From assembly GCA_036417435.1 (NCBI GenBank), contig CM070903.1, positions 59,930,001 through 59,994,000 on the forward strand: DNA of 64,000 nt. The letters are read 5' to 3'. The notes beneath the pieces are model-generated. The model saw only the letters and a list, made by a program, of their open reading frames with translations, made no database searches and was not told where the DNA came from. Source of the DNA: Inia geoffrensis. Its lineage: Eukaryota; Chordata; Mammalia; Artiodactyla; Iniidae. Below, in pieces: positions 24,401 through 38,400 of the stretch (position 1 is its first letter; the number at the start of each line of letters is the position of its first letter). Made by a program: the position numbers and the translations under genes.

Positions 24401-27400
24401 AAGAAAATATTAAAGGATTTTTTAAAACAAGACTGTTGCCTCTAATTAGTCAATGGAATATCAGAGTTTTCATCTGAAAAATGCTGTTACCAAAATTGCT
24501 CAATGATTTGTAGAAGTTACCCACTAGAAATAACTGAAAGAATTTAGCATGTAATTTTTTTAAGGAAAATTCTAAACAGATCATATATATAGATTCAGTT
24601 TCACTTATTTGGCCCTGTGAAAACACATTAATACAAAGAAATCCCAAATTATAAAATGTACTTGATTTGGTACGGCTGAAAACCTCTGAATTGAAAAGTA
24701 AAGGGATAGAAATTCTACATACATCTCCCTTCACTAACCAATAAAAAGTGATAAATAGGTCACCCAGAAAAAGCACAAAGTTAACTTTACATTGCACGTT
24801 CGCAGGAAGATATATCACAATAGAGCAAACCATGTCTAAATGATTAGTATTTTTTAATCTAAGAAGGATCTTCCAAAGTATTCTTGGAGCTAATAACAGG
24901 AGTGAAATCACAAAGATCTATACTATAACTAAACACACACAAAGGACAAAAATTATTCTTAATGAATTTAAACTTAAAGGGAATAATTGGTAAGGTTTTT
25001 TTTTCTTTGTCTTATATATTATTTAAGCACAAAAACATTCCTAAGGAAGACAGAAGAGAATTTTATTTATTAGGTAAATTTTTTCTGTTCAGGCACCATG
25101 TTTATACGGACTCCCAAGTAGTAAATCCATGAAGTATACACACACACACACAGACACACCTGCATGGGTGAACTGAACACATAGGAGGTGGTGGAAGATG
25201 AGGGTGATTTTCAATGGTCACTGTTTTCTTCACATGATCTTGACTGATGTCTTCATACATGTGCTCAACTGTTAAAGGCTGCCGTTGCTAAAACCATAAA
25301 AAGTGCTTCATTTGAAATTACTGTTTAAAAACTTTTAGGCCTAAACTTCAGGGTTTATACTTATCCCCACCTCCCACATCACTTGCAGTTCTGAATTCTA
25401 TACTATTTAGAATCACCAGATTATTTTGGGCCAAGGATTTATTTACACCAAGTAGGGAGGGATGGAGGAGAGAGTCTGTCCATCAAGGTTATGTGACACC
25501 AGCCACCATCTAATACAGAAAAGATCCCACAAAAAGGCAGGTTTATGGCTATCAAAACATTTTATAACTTTCTAACATCTTTTAGGCCGATTTTGTTTTA
25601 TTTTCTTATTTCTCATTTATAGTCATTGGAATGACAGGTTAATAAACAAGTTAACTTTATTTCAGTTATCCTTTAATTCAATTAAGTGAAATTCTTAAGG
25701 AAAAAAACTACATGCAATATGATCATTCTGCAAATGCCTATATATCCAATAGATATAATCCCAAACAAAATTTAAAACAACAAACCAACTTCAATTTTCC
25801 TCACATTCTGAAGGGATAAATAAGCTCAGGGACCAAGAAATAAATGTAACAGATTATTTCTGTTTAACTCTTAGCAGTGGTGTTGTTACAATGAATAATT
25901 CAGTTTCTTCAAAATAAGAATCAAACTCAACATAAATCACAAAATTATAAAACAAATGATTTGTAAAATTTAAAAGGCAAAAGTATATATCCATGGGCCT
26001 AATGACAAAAGAATTCAACACAAAAATTTAAAATATTTACATTAAAATGTCTTTCTTTATTTTTACCTCATCATAGCCGAACAACCACAGTCGTGGTGTC
26101 TGGTAATATTTATCATAAGTGATGTAAAGGTCATAAGTTCTGGTTTGCAAAATAGCATCTTCACCTCCAGCATCAGTTTTAGCTTTACAAGCTTCTACCA
26201 GTTTCCTTGTATCTAGAGTAGCCTGGTAATAGTGGAGAAAAATTTACAACCATTAAAATCTCTATGAATGTCATGTTTTAGAAAATCTATTTTTCCCATC
26301 CCATATATTTTTCATTCAACAGCAGATATAACAAAATTTAAAGCTAAAATGTTATAAACTGTAAACAATGTACACATATTAAAAACTCATCTGATAGATC
26401 AAGATATTAAGAACACTAATCCCCAAGTTTACTCATTAAAAATTAACTAAAGAAAAAACTTGATTTACAAACCTCATCTGTTTCCAACAATCCACTCTCT
26501 TCATATTCTGTTTAAAAAAGCACAAAAGATTAATCAAGTTTGAATTAATTTCCTAAACCAAATTACGTATTACTTCAGAGTATCACTCAAAACCTGGGTT
26601 TTTGCTTTTGTTCTGACCGAAGATATTGAATAAACATGAGGGAGCTAATTCTATACTTCTACAGCAGCAGACACTTTACCTGACAAAGCCAGAGAAAGTT
26701 AGCACACTTAAGGTTTGGCCTGTGCTACAACAGTCTATTACTAATACCAACTGGCACAATAATAACTGTAGAGCCCTAGGTGACTCCATAGGGTGCACAA
26801 GGCTATTTATAGAATTGCATAAAATGTGCTCGTTAAAGTCATCACTGACTTCCACTTGGCTGAATCCAGTGGTCAATTCCCAGTTTTCTTCTTAATTGAC
26901 CTCTCAGGAACATCTGGCATGAGTTATTCCCTCTTCCTTGGAACGTTTTCTTTCCTCAGCCTTTAAGATACTACATTTTCCTGGCTTTCCTCCCACCTCA
27001 CTAGCTTCTCCTTCACTATCTCCTATGCTGGTTCCCCTTCATCTACAGTAACTACGGGCTCAGTTTTTGGACCTTGTCTCTTCCTTATCCACACTTACCC
27101 CCTTGATGATTTCATCTAGTCCCAATGGCTTTAAATGCTGATGACTCTTAAACTTATTCCCTGACTGCAAACATGGATACCTAATTGTTTACTTATGACT
27201 CCAATGAGTGACTAAGGAGCAGGGCAAATATCACATGTCAAAAACTGAGCTCCTGACTCCCCCTCCAAAGCCATTCACTCCTGCAGTTTTCCCCATCTCA
27301 ATAATGACATCTTTCCAGACATTTGGGTCAAAAACCTTGGAGTCACACTTGAGTACTCTCTTTCCCTCATGTCACATCCGATCCAGCAAAAAATCCTTTT

Positions 27401-29381
27401 TCGGCCCTACCCTCAAAATATGTCCAGAATCTGCAGTTTCTCATCACTTCCAATTCCTACTCGAGTCCATGCCACAGTCATTTCTTGCCTAGATTATCAA
27501 AATAGCCACTCAACTGTTGTCCCTATCCCTTCACTCTATTCTCAACACTGAAGTCACAGTGATTCTGTTGGGATGTTAAATCTCATTCTCAGTTGTTCCT
27601 CTACTTAGAAAAACCCTCCAGTGGCTTCTTGTCTCACTCTGAGTTAAAGCCAGGGCCCTACAAGATCTGGTTCCCGGGTTACCTCTCTGACTCCATGCCT
27701 TATTACTTTCCCCTCTCTCCTCTCTAGACATAGGAGCCTCCTTGCAGGATTTTATACAAGCCACACATGCTCCCACTTCAGGGCCTTTGCACTCTTCCTC
27801 AGATATCCAAATAGCTTGTCCATTCACTTCCTGCCAGACTACTTAAAAGGCATATCCTCAATGAGGTTCTTCCTTGACTAACCTATTTAAAAATTATAAC
27901 ACTCATCGTACTACAAGGCTCCCTATCCCCTCCCACCTTTATTTTTCTCCCTAACACTTATAACCATCTAAGACAGTATATATTTTGCTTATCTACTGTT
28001 TTTCGTCTGTGTCCCCTAAATCAAATATTAGCTCTGTGAGATCATGTCTACTGCTTTGTCTCCAGCACCAAATACAGTAACTGATACATAGATACTGTAT
28101 TGCTTGATAAATATTTGATGAATGATGGATGAAAATTAACTGTTATATTAGATACCAACAACACTGTTTTTAAGCAAAATTCCATATATAGCAATTGTTT
28201 CTCTAACTCTATCCAAGGGACATGTAACAAACATACTAAAAGGCTGCCAGATATTTAAGGCAGTCCCACAGCTTGTACTCTAAAAACAGTACTTTATTCA
28301 TAAGGTTCCCCACTCCAACCGGGACAACTGTATGCCATTCAGAGACAAATGGAGCCCAGAAAGAGTATTTGTACAGACGGTGGTTCTGACAATTATGAGA
28401 CATCCACATGGAAATGAAACTAAACAAGTAGATGTGAAATTCAGGAGATCTGGGTTGGGGGTTTAGACATGGATGTCTTGAGTGCAGAAATGGTATATGA
28501 GGTTGCTGTGAACAATTTCGATTACAAGTAACTCATTTGGATTTCCTCAAAGAATAGGAGTACACAGTGGAAATAAGGACAAGGCTCTTACTAGCATTCA
28601 GGAACAGATATAAAGATAGGTTTCACAGAAACTCAAAAGTAATTTAGGAAACGAAACTGAAGAAGGTACTGTTAAGTAAAGGCTACTCTGGTTGATTAGG
28701 CTACGCTGTCACCTCCTCATCATCAAACACCACTTGCCATTACGGTGCTCCAACTCTACTGACACTACCTTCTACTTTTGCATTCTCTCTCACTAAATCC
28801 TATGTACTAGGGAGATTTAGCCACCTTACAGCCTCCAAAATATCTGCCCTGTCTTTTTTAAATCCTCTTCCTTTTTCCAACTAGCCCTCTCTCTATACAT
28901 ACACATATTCATATTTAAACTCTCATAGAGAATCTAATGTAATTTATACACCATTTTTCCTGTTGTAAACAATTCTGTGCCAGACCACAGTATTCAATTA
29001 CAGAAGTCATAAGAGTAGATAAAAATCTACCTGGGAGTGAGCAGAAAAAAAAAAAGTGAAACCGCATGAAATAGTAACATTTAACAGTGAAGCAGAAGTA
29101 AAAGAGCCCAGCAAGATGACTTTTTAAAAGAAACAGTCAAGGAAAGAGGAGGAAAATCCTGTGTCAAAAAATCAAGGGAGGGGCTTCCCTGGTGGCGCAG
29201 TGGTTGAGAGTCCGCCTGCCGATGCAGGGGACAGAGGTCTGGGACATGGGTTCGTGCCCCGGTCCGGAAAGATCCCACATGCTGCGGAGTGGCTGGGTCC
29301 GTGAGCCATGCCGCTGAGCCTGCGCGTCCGGAGCCTGTGCTCCGCAACGGGAGGGGCCACAGCAGTGAGAGGCCCGTGTAA

Positions 29382-29421
<40 letters not shown>

Positions 29422-32400
29422 TCAAGGGAGGAAAAAAAAGAGGAGGAAATGGTTAACAGAATCAAATAAATAATGCAAAGAAGGTAAGTATAATAAAGAC
29501 AGATTGGATTTAACAGAGAGGTTGTCCTGATGACAGCAATTTCTTCATCTAATTTTAAATATCTGAGCTTTCACCTGTATTAAAGATTATCATGCTAATG
29601 AAATAGGAAGCTTTGAACAGCCATATACTTTTAGACCTGCATTACTGTGTTCTGTTAGTACAGTGGGTTTCAATCTCTTGTAACAATGATTCACTAATGC
29701 AGTGAGTCTCAGCTAGCAATCCTAGGAAGGCACTTCAGATTTTCAGGGAGCAGTGGGGGGATTCCATGTAGTTCAAAAGGCCCCATGAAGAATCACTATC
29801 ATAAGGTTTTAGTAATAAGATGTTATCAAAAAGGAAAAAGGAAATACTAAATGCCAGAACAAATTTTCTTCTGTTCTGAAAGAATTAGCTTAAGAATCTG
29901 TGTCTTACGGCTATACCCAGCATTAAAGATTTATGATCAGTACTGATCTCAGCAGAAATAATGCTATCACGGCTATGCTCTGGGTGAAGTAGAAGAGTCT
30001 AAGACCAAGGTAAGTTCTGTGCTGATTAAATTTAAACTAAACAAATCCTCTCTAGGCTGTTAAATGTTAAATTTAGAACTCAATGGAGTAGAATTCTTAA
30101 CTCACATCAATTACACAAATTCTAAAAGCAATATTCTATTGTGATTAAAGCAAATCCAGAACACAATACCTTCCATATCTGCAGCTTCTCCTTCATCTTC
30201 CTCTTCCTCCTCCTCACATAAAGCTGAGCAATCTTGGAGTTTTACACTGTCCTTTGAAATTGATTATATTTAAAGTCACTTAAATATGTTCATTAGTTCA
30301 AATACTGAGCACCCACATGCCAGCAGTGCTAACTAACCACTGTAAAAATAAGAGTGATAAGATAGTTCTTATGCTCAAGAAACTCCTCCATCAGATGACA
30401 AACCCATAAGCCAATCTTTAAGAGTGATGTGCTAAGTGCTGTGACTGAAAAATATGAAAGTATCATAGAAGCACCAAGTCATCTAAAAAAGTTGCCAGTT
30501 CCACTTCCAACAAAACAATACTTCTAGTTAAGCAATTCATTAGTATTAAAAACCAATTCAAAGTTAACTTGCACACTTAAAGGAGAAAAAGTTATGTATC
30601 TATAAATCACAATACATTTATAAGTTAAATTTATTATTGTAAGTATCATATTCTCTAATTTGTTAACATTCCTGACTGAATTAAGCAATTACAGTTATTA
30701 GAACACATAAGGTTTCAGTTCTTAACTACATTTGCACTAGAATGAAATAATGCTAATCAAAGCCAAGCCTAATACACAATTATCATTTTCACAAAATTAA
30801 TATTCTAAAAATCTGAAGTCAATGTAGTAGGTAAAAAAATTGGACATTTAGTTTCACCTAATTTATAATTTTACTCTGGATAGCAAGTGTTCTAAGCACT
30901 AAATTATAAATAATCATGTAAATTCTATATTAAACAGGAAGTGACAGGAAAGATATATTCTAGTTGTAAATTATTCTAAATATTCAACCTTTACTAGGAC
31001 ATAAGAATGTTAAGTCGGATACAAAGTACCATATTAACCGTTATCGCATTTATTAAAAACTCTTAAAAGAATTACCATAAACCTATCAAACAATGCTATC
31101 CACACTCCTCTGCCATTTATCATTCCCAAAGTCTGAAGCATATATACTAATGGCTGGAGTAAACAGGAGCTTCTGACGCAGCAAAGCCATTTATGTAATT
31201 TTTCCTTTATCATTCAAATTCTCCAAAAAGTAAAACTTCAAAAGGATGAATCCTCAGGCTGAACTGAACCTTAAATCCCTAGCAAGCATAAAACTGTACA
31301 CAGGGAAAAAAAATATTGTTTTGGTTTCTAACACCTTCTGTTAAGCTCCAGTAACAAATCCCAAAAGATCCAAATGACAAAAACACATAAAGAAAACTAT
31401 CTTAAACTAGGAACTGTTGTAGTTGAATGTTTCATAAGGACAAAAGGAACACAATTATTCTGTCCAAATATTCTATCCTCTAAGAGATTTGACTGTGAAC
31501 AAAATAGTTAAGAAAAGATAAGGGTGAAGGCATTTCGTATTTTTTTTCTATATTATTTCAAACAACTATATCAAAAATATGAAGACAACTAATCATTCTT
31601 TCTCTAGAAATGGAAAAGCTAACGTAGTACAGATAGTCTAAATTAACTGAAAACTTTCAAGCAGAAAATTTCTACCCAATTATGTATTTTATTTATTTTA
31701 AATAATTATTTATTTATTCCTTCAAATAAGCTGTACAATAAAACCCATTTAGCTTCCACTCATCCAAAATGTCATGATTTTGGATGACATAAAGTTTCCT
31801 TTAAATTTTCAAAACAAAAAATAAAAGAAAAAAACAAGAATCCCTCAAATTAGCAGTAAATTAAGAAACTACAGAAGAAATGAGTAAATTACTTAATGTT
31901 TAAACTACAAATTTAAACATGATACCATCAGCAGCTACTGATCAGCAAGTAAATAAATCCCCTTAAAACCTCCACTTGAAGACCATTTGGTACTTATACT
32001 TAAAAAAGCCGTTCCTTTTAAAATGGTCTAGAAATCTTCCCAATTAGTAAAAAAATTTGTAGATTTTAACCAGTTACAATCTCAAAAAATGTTCTTCTTA
32101 ACCATTTGACAGATTATAAAGATAAGAGAAGCACTGGCAAATAGCAGTGTTTTGGTATGTTGATGTAGAAAAATGAGAGGGAATAAAATAGCTGGAATTT
32201 AAAAGAGCTTGATAATAAATAGAGTTTGCATAAAAATGCTATGAATAATCTCAAAATAAATATACATGCAAATAACTAGGTCACTGAATTTAGAAACATA
32301 AGTAAACAACCAGTACCTTGCTTTCCAGTGTAATCTCCTTAACTGCTTCGGTTATTCCTGCAATACCTGTTTAAAATTCAGCAGAATATAACTAAAATTA

Positions 32401-35400
32401 AGTTGTAAACATCCTCCATTTACCTGATTTAAGAAATATAAAAATACTTAATATTACCTAAATTCTCAAAGTTCTCTGAAACGAGGAGGCAATGTTAGCA
32501 GCACTTTTACAAATGAACTCTAAGAGGAATAAATAATCCCAAAGGCACCTTTCATATTAAAAATAAAATAAAAAATTTTAAATACCAATTTAATATTTTA
32601 CCATAAATTATCCTAGTCTATCACTCCTCATTTACTATTCTTCACTTATTTACTTTCCTTGTGTGAGTCTATCTAAATAAATATTCATCCTCATAAAATG
32701 AACAGATTAAGAGATTACAGGAGTCATACTGGGTTGGTCAAAAGGTTCATTCGGTCCGTAAGATGGCTCTAATAGCATTTAGTTATCTAACTTCATTCCA
32801 AACAGTTTTTTTAGATTGTATGTGACAGCTGTCATATCAGCATGCATTTTTAAAACGAAACATCAAAATTGGTGAATTTTTGTGTAGCCATTTTACTGTT
32901 GAGGATGGAAGAAAAACAACATTTTCGGCATATTATGTTTTATTATTTCAAGAAAGGTAAAAACATAACAGAAATGCAAAAAAAGATTTGTGTAGTATAT
33001 GGAGAAGGTGCTGTGACTGATCGAACATGTCAAAAGTGGTTTGTGAAGTTTCATGCTGGAGATTTCTCTCTGGACAATGCTCCACGGTCAGGTAGACCAG
33101 TTGAGGTTGATACTGATCAATTCGAGACATTAATTGAGAACAATCAACGTTACACCACGTGGGAGATAGCCAACATACGCAAAATAGCCAAATCAAGCGT
33201 TGAAAATCATTTGCACCAGCTTGGTTATGTTAATCAGTCTGATGTTTGGGTTCCACATAAAATAAGTAGAAAAAACCTGTTTTTTTTTTTTTTTTTTTGG
33301 CTGCGCTGGGTCTTTGTTGCTGTGTGCGGGCTTTTTTTTTCTCTAGTTGCGGCGAGCAGAGGCTACTCTTTCTTGCGGTGTGCGGGCTTCTCACTGTGTT
33401 GGCTTCTCTTGTTGTGGAGCATGGGCTCTAGGTGCACGGGCTTCAGTAGTTGCGGCACGGGGGCCCTAGAGCACACAGGTTTCAAATTCGTGGCACGTGG
33501 GCTCTGGAGCACAGGTTCCGTAGTTGTGGCACACGGGTTTAGTTGCTCCACGTCATGTGGGATGTTCCTGGACCAGGGATCGAACCCAAGTCCCCTGCAA
33601 TGGTAGGTGGATTCTTAACCACTGTGAAGTCCCTGGAAAAAACCTTCTTGACTGTATTTCCACATGCGATTCTGTACTGAAACATAATGAAAACGTTCCG
33701 TTTTTAAAACAAGCTGTGACGGGCAGTGAAAAGTGGATGCTGTACAATAACGTGGAATGGCAAAGACTGTGGGGAAAGTGAAATGAACCGCCACCAGCCA
33801 CACCAAAAGCCGGTCTTCATCCAAAGAAGGTGATGTTGTGTATATAGTGGGATTGGAAGGGAGTCCTCTATTATGAGCACCTTCTGGAAAACCAAACGAT
33901 CAATTCCAACAAGTAACGCTCCCAATTAGACGAAATGAAAGCAGCACTCAGTGAAAAGCATCCAGAATTAGTCAACAGAAAACACATAATCTTCCATCAG
34001 GATAATACAAGACCACATGTTTCTCTGATGACCAGGCAAACACTGTTACTGCTTGGCTGGGAAGTTCTGATTCATCTGCCATATTCACCAGACATTGCAC
34101 CTTCGAATTTCCATTGATTTCAGTCTTTACAAAATTCTCTTAATGGAAAAAAATTTCAATTCCCTGGAAGACTGTAAAAGGCACCTGGAACAGTTCTTTG
34201 CTCAAAAAGATATAAAGTTTTGGGCTTCCCTGGTGGCGCAGTGGTTGGGAGTCCACCTGCCGATGCGGGGGACGTGGGTTCGTGCCCCGGTCCAGGAGGA
34301 TCCCACATGCTGCGGAGCGGCTGTGCCCGTGAGCCATGGCCGCTGGGCCTGCGTGTCCGCAGACTGTTGCTCCGCAGCGGGAGAGGCCACAACCGTGAGA
34401 GGCCTGCATACCACACACACACACAAAAAAAAAAAACTGATATAAAGTTTTGGGAAGATGGAATTATGAAGTTGCCTGAAAAATGGCAGAAGGTAGTGGA
34501 ACAGAAGGGTGAATATGTTGTTCAGGAAAGTTCTTGGTGAAAATGAAAAATGTGTCTTTTATTTTTATTTAAAAACCAAAGGCTCTTTTTGGCCAACCCA
34601 GTATTTACATTTAAACCTGCACTGAAATTTTTTCAACAAGATACTGGTTATACTAAATATGCTATTTAGGGGCTTCCCTTGTGGCACAGTGGCTAACAAT
34701 CTGCTTCCCAATGCAGGGGATACAGGTTCGAGCCCTGGTCCGGGAAAATCCCACATGCCGCGGAGCAACTAAGCCCGTGAGCCACAACTACTGAGCCCAC
34801 ACACCACAACTATTGAAGACCGCGTGCCTAGAGCCCCTGCTCTGCAACAAGAGGAGCCACCGCAATAAGAAGTCCGTGCACTGCAACAAAGAGTAGCCCC
34901 TGCTTGCCGCAACTAGAGAAAGCCCACATGCAGCAACAAAGACCCAACACAGCCAAAAATAAAATAAATTAACTTTTAAAAATTTAAAAAATATATGCTA
35001 GTTGCTTCCGAAATCCAGGACATTCAGAGGTAGTAATATCATATCAGGTTTATATAGGACTTTTTATTTTACTGTTTCTATACCTTATATAATCCTTACA
35101 AACACTATTCTGTAAGGTAATGATTTCCCTATAAAGAAATGAAGTCTCCAGAAAAAGAAAGTAATTTGCATGAATCTCACAGACAGTTACATGAATAATC
35201 TGGGACTCAACCCACACCTTTTTGGTTCAATGCTCTGTCCAGTGCACCTCATTAAGCAACTACCTTGGAACCTACTTATCTCAATGAAAGGGACATTAAG
35301 CAGATGGCAGCATCATAAGTCAGTTAAATAGTATTTCTAATTCAAAATACCCATCAGTGTTCTCAATTAAATAGTTCAACAAGGATGGGAAATATTAAAG

Positions 35401-38400
35401 AAAAAAAAACCCTAAATACAAAATATGCTTTGCTCCTTTGTTAATCTTCTAAAGCTTTGATATATCTGTTCAATATATCCAAACCAAAGAATGACTCATT
35501 TTCACAAATGGAAAATGTCACAATCCACAGCTCTAGCATAAAACTTTTACTTCACAGTTTTTCTAGAAATTATTTTAAAATAGGTCTGATTATTTTATAA
35601 CAGTAAAGCCCAAATATTAACGTAATAAATTGCTATTACAAAACAATTCACTGAATCTACTACATAGAAACAAAAGAAAATAAACCTCTTCAATCTGTTT
35701 AAATATAATGTAGTAGTATCCCATTAAAGCAGACTCTCCTAAAAGTAGGACATACTGGCAAAGAAAAAGACAGCTCAAATGATTCTAATGAAGGTAATAC
35801 TCTATAAGGCTGTGATGGTTAATTTCATATGTCAACTCAACTTGGGTAGGTTATTGTGTCCCATAGTTAGATCAAACAGCAGTCTAGATGTTGCTGTGAA
35901 GGTATTTTTTAGGTGTGCTTAACATTTAAATCAGTATACTTAGAGTAATGCAGATTACCCTCCATAATGTGGGTGAGCCTCATTCAATCAGTCAAAGGCC
36001 TTAAGAGAAAAAGACTGAGTGCTCAAGAAGAAGAATTAATTCTGCCTCCAGACTGCCCTCAGACTCCAGCTGCAGCAGTCAACTGTTCCCTGAGTCTTCA
36101 GGCTGCTGGACGGCCTGACCTGTACATTTCAGAATTGTTAGCTTCCACAATCACGTAAGCCAATTCCTCAAAACAAACCTGTATATATCTATATCCATGG
36201 TTTCTCTGGCGAACCATGACTAATACAAGGGCTAAGAGAAATAAAAGAAACCTGAGAGAAGAAAAGCAGTGATGAAGCAAAGGGAACTGAGGTGAATAAA
36301 GAACCAGGCACCTAGCCTTGTGAGTCAGCTGGAAGCACTGCTTTAAGCCAATCAGAATATAGTTTAAACCTAAAATTCTACGGATATCTCTCATAAACAT
36401 TACTTAGAATTTCTGTACACCAAATTAAATGAAGTATAATTCTATGTTGCTTTCTATGTAAGAAAATGATGCTACTTGTCTTCTGTCAACATGGCAAACA
36501 TTTCTTTAGTTGTAGAATTTCTATCAATCCAATCATTCCGGCACCTGCTTATCTCTGTGATGAATGCCTTTGTAAATATGTACCTGGATTTTGGGGTAGG
36601 GGTTATGGAATACAATACAACTAGACAACTTGAGAAACTCACTAACTTGATATCAGAAATACAGTGCTATAATCAATGGCTCTATTCAGTCAACAGGCAA
36701 TTTCCTACAGATGTGCTACTCACATTTCCCAGTCATGTGAAGACTAAAGCAGAGCAGCTAAAATATTTTGGAAAGATCCAGGGGAAAAAAGAAAAAAAAA
36801 AAAAGTCCAACAGCACTACTCAGTGGAGAAGAGAGGATGATTTTTGAACTTAGTTTAGGAAGTTGTTCAATCTATTTTCTCTAGGCCTTGACATAAAAAC
36901 ATTCAACTCATTAAGGAACAAAAGAGCTGCAAATCAAGGAGCTCGATTCCTAAATCTGTTTCTATATCATCATAAGGAAATGATGGCAGTATCCTTTACA
37001 CAGAGAAGAGGAGAAACAGACTTAATGAGGTACTTTTTCCTGTGCAGATTATTTAGCCCTCTGACTACTGCAGTGAGTATCAACTGAGAGTAGCAATTTT
37101 GCCCCTCGCAGAATATTTGGCAATGACTAGAGGCTTTTCTGGGTGTCACGACTGGGAGGATGTGACAGGCATCTAGTGGGTAGAGCCCAGAGATACTGCT
37201 AAACATTCTGCAATGCACAGAAAATGCTATGACAAAGAACTATCCTGCCCAAAATGTTTATAGTACTAAGACTGGGAAACCCTGCTCTACCACTACATTT
37301 GATATACCTCCTCTTCTCTAGGAGTTAGAGGGAGAAAACTTGTTTTTAGTATCCTAGATTTAAACTCAGAACATATTTTCTTTATTAAAAGTAAGTCATA
37401 ATATGCCTTTATGTAGCCTTTTTTTAAAAAAATCAAGGCTGTTATAAAAGATTGTAAAGGAGTTTAAAACAATTTAAACTAAATACATGCCATTCTATTC
37501 TTCTCTTACCTGTATTATGATAAGTATCTACCCATCCCCCATCACCATCATCTTCTTCAATGATAGCTTCCAATTCATCTGAATATTCCATCTGTTTGCA
37601 CCTCTTGTAGCACGGCACTATAAAAAAAATGGCAAAAACAGTTACTAGGACATAATCTGCTTCCTATAAATCCATTAAAAAAAGAGAAAGTTTATTCCAT
37701 AAAATATATTTCTGCCACCAAAATATTAGGTAAATATTATATTTTACTTCTAATAGGAGTACTTAATTTAAGAGTTACATTCAACCCACAAAATTTTTGA
37801 CCACACTTATCTTTCCTTAAATAGCTTTGTTAGAAGACAAATACAAAGGCTCTACTGGGAGTGTTCTATATATTCTCTACGCTGATGATCTGTGAAGATC
37901 AACAAAGCTGAAGTCAGAGATGACATTGTTCAACCTCAGGCTAATGAATAATATACTATTTTAACAGCTTTACTCTCAGGACATGGAGGCACCACCTGTC
38001 ATACTCGGAGGTGGTAGAGGTGACCTCTGGTTTGCAGTGCTAAAGTAACTTTCAACATGTAATTCATAATTCATATTTAAGCGCCAGCTATTCATAATGG
38101 ATAATCCAGTTTAAAGTTCACTAACCTGCTAACTAAACTTTACTCTCTTATACAAATTGGTGCCAAGTTTTTCATATAGCAAATGTATCGATTAACAGGT
38201 ATTATAATTCATATAAGCCTAAAATTGAAAAATTATAAGGTAACAACAACATTATGACATGGGGTCAACAAAATGCTATTAATCTCCTGATTTTTTTTTT
38301 AAAACAAGCAAGATATAAATGACCAATCCTATCAAAAAATATACTGTAGGAAATAAAAAACTGATGTTTTGTACATGTTTTCCCTTTCCTATAATGAGCA

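Larger units (their letters stand above)
32905..34539 (+). pseudogene. Mariner transposase pseudogene
   Basis: The N-terminal helix-turn-helix region is readable ([39 protein letters not shown]). The catalytic region is also recognisable. The position of the first catalytic aspartate reads GSEKW (usually GDEKW), the second is kept in HQDN, and the third, 35 residues later, reads APSN (usually APSD). With at least two in-frame stops and two SINE insertions it cannot make an active enzyme. Confidence 0.88.
32729..34601 (+). mobile_element. Full-length mariner transposon, inactive, with two nested SINEs
   Basis: The ends are inverted repeats starting ctgggttgg and ending ccaacccag, flanked by TA on both sides (32727-32728 and 34602-34603), as for Tc1/mariner. 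Removing the two SINEs and one copy of each duplication leaves about 1.28 kb, normal for a mariner. A transposase frame begins near 32905 ([15 protein letters not shown]). It is broken by an antisense SINE at 33279-33635, a stop after WGK near 33780, another near 33848, and a sense SINE at 34222-34438. It resembles the Mariner1 family common in even-toed ungulates and whales. It lies in ATG3 intron 5, opposite to ATG3. Confidence 0.9.

Noticed and set aside
24450..24911. A 153-codon minus-strand frame in ATG3 intron 10
   Set aside because: No recognisable domain, A/T-rich composition, and inside an intron of a gene with intact splicing. Most likely chance.
32869..33606. A 245-codon open frame
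   Set aside because: It is a mariner transposase fragment that runs into an antisense SINE, so it is not a host gene or a real fusion.
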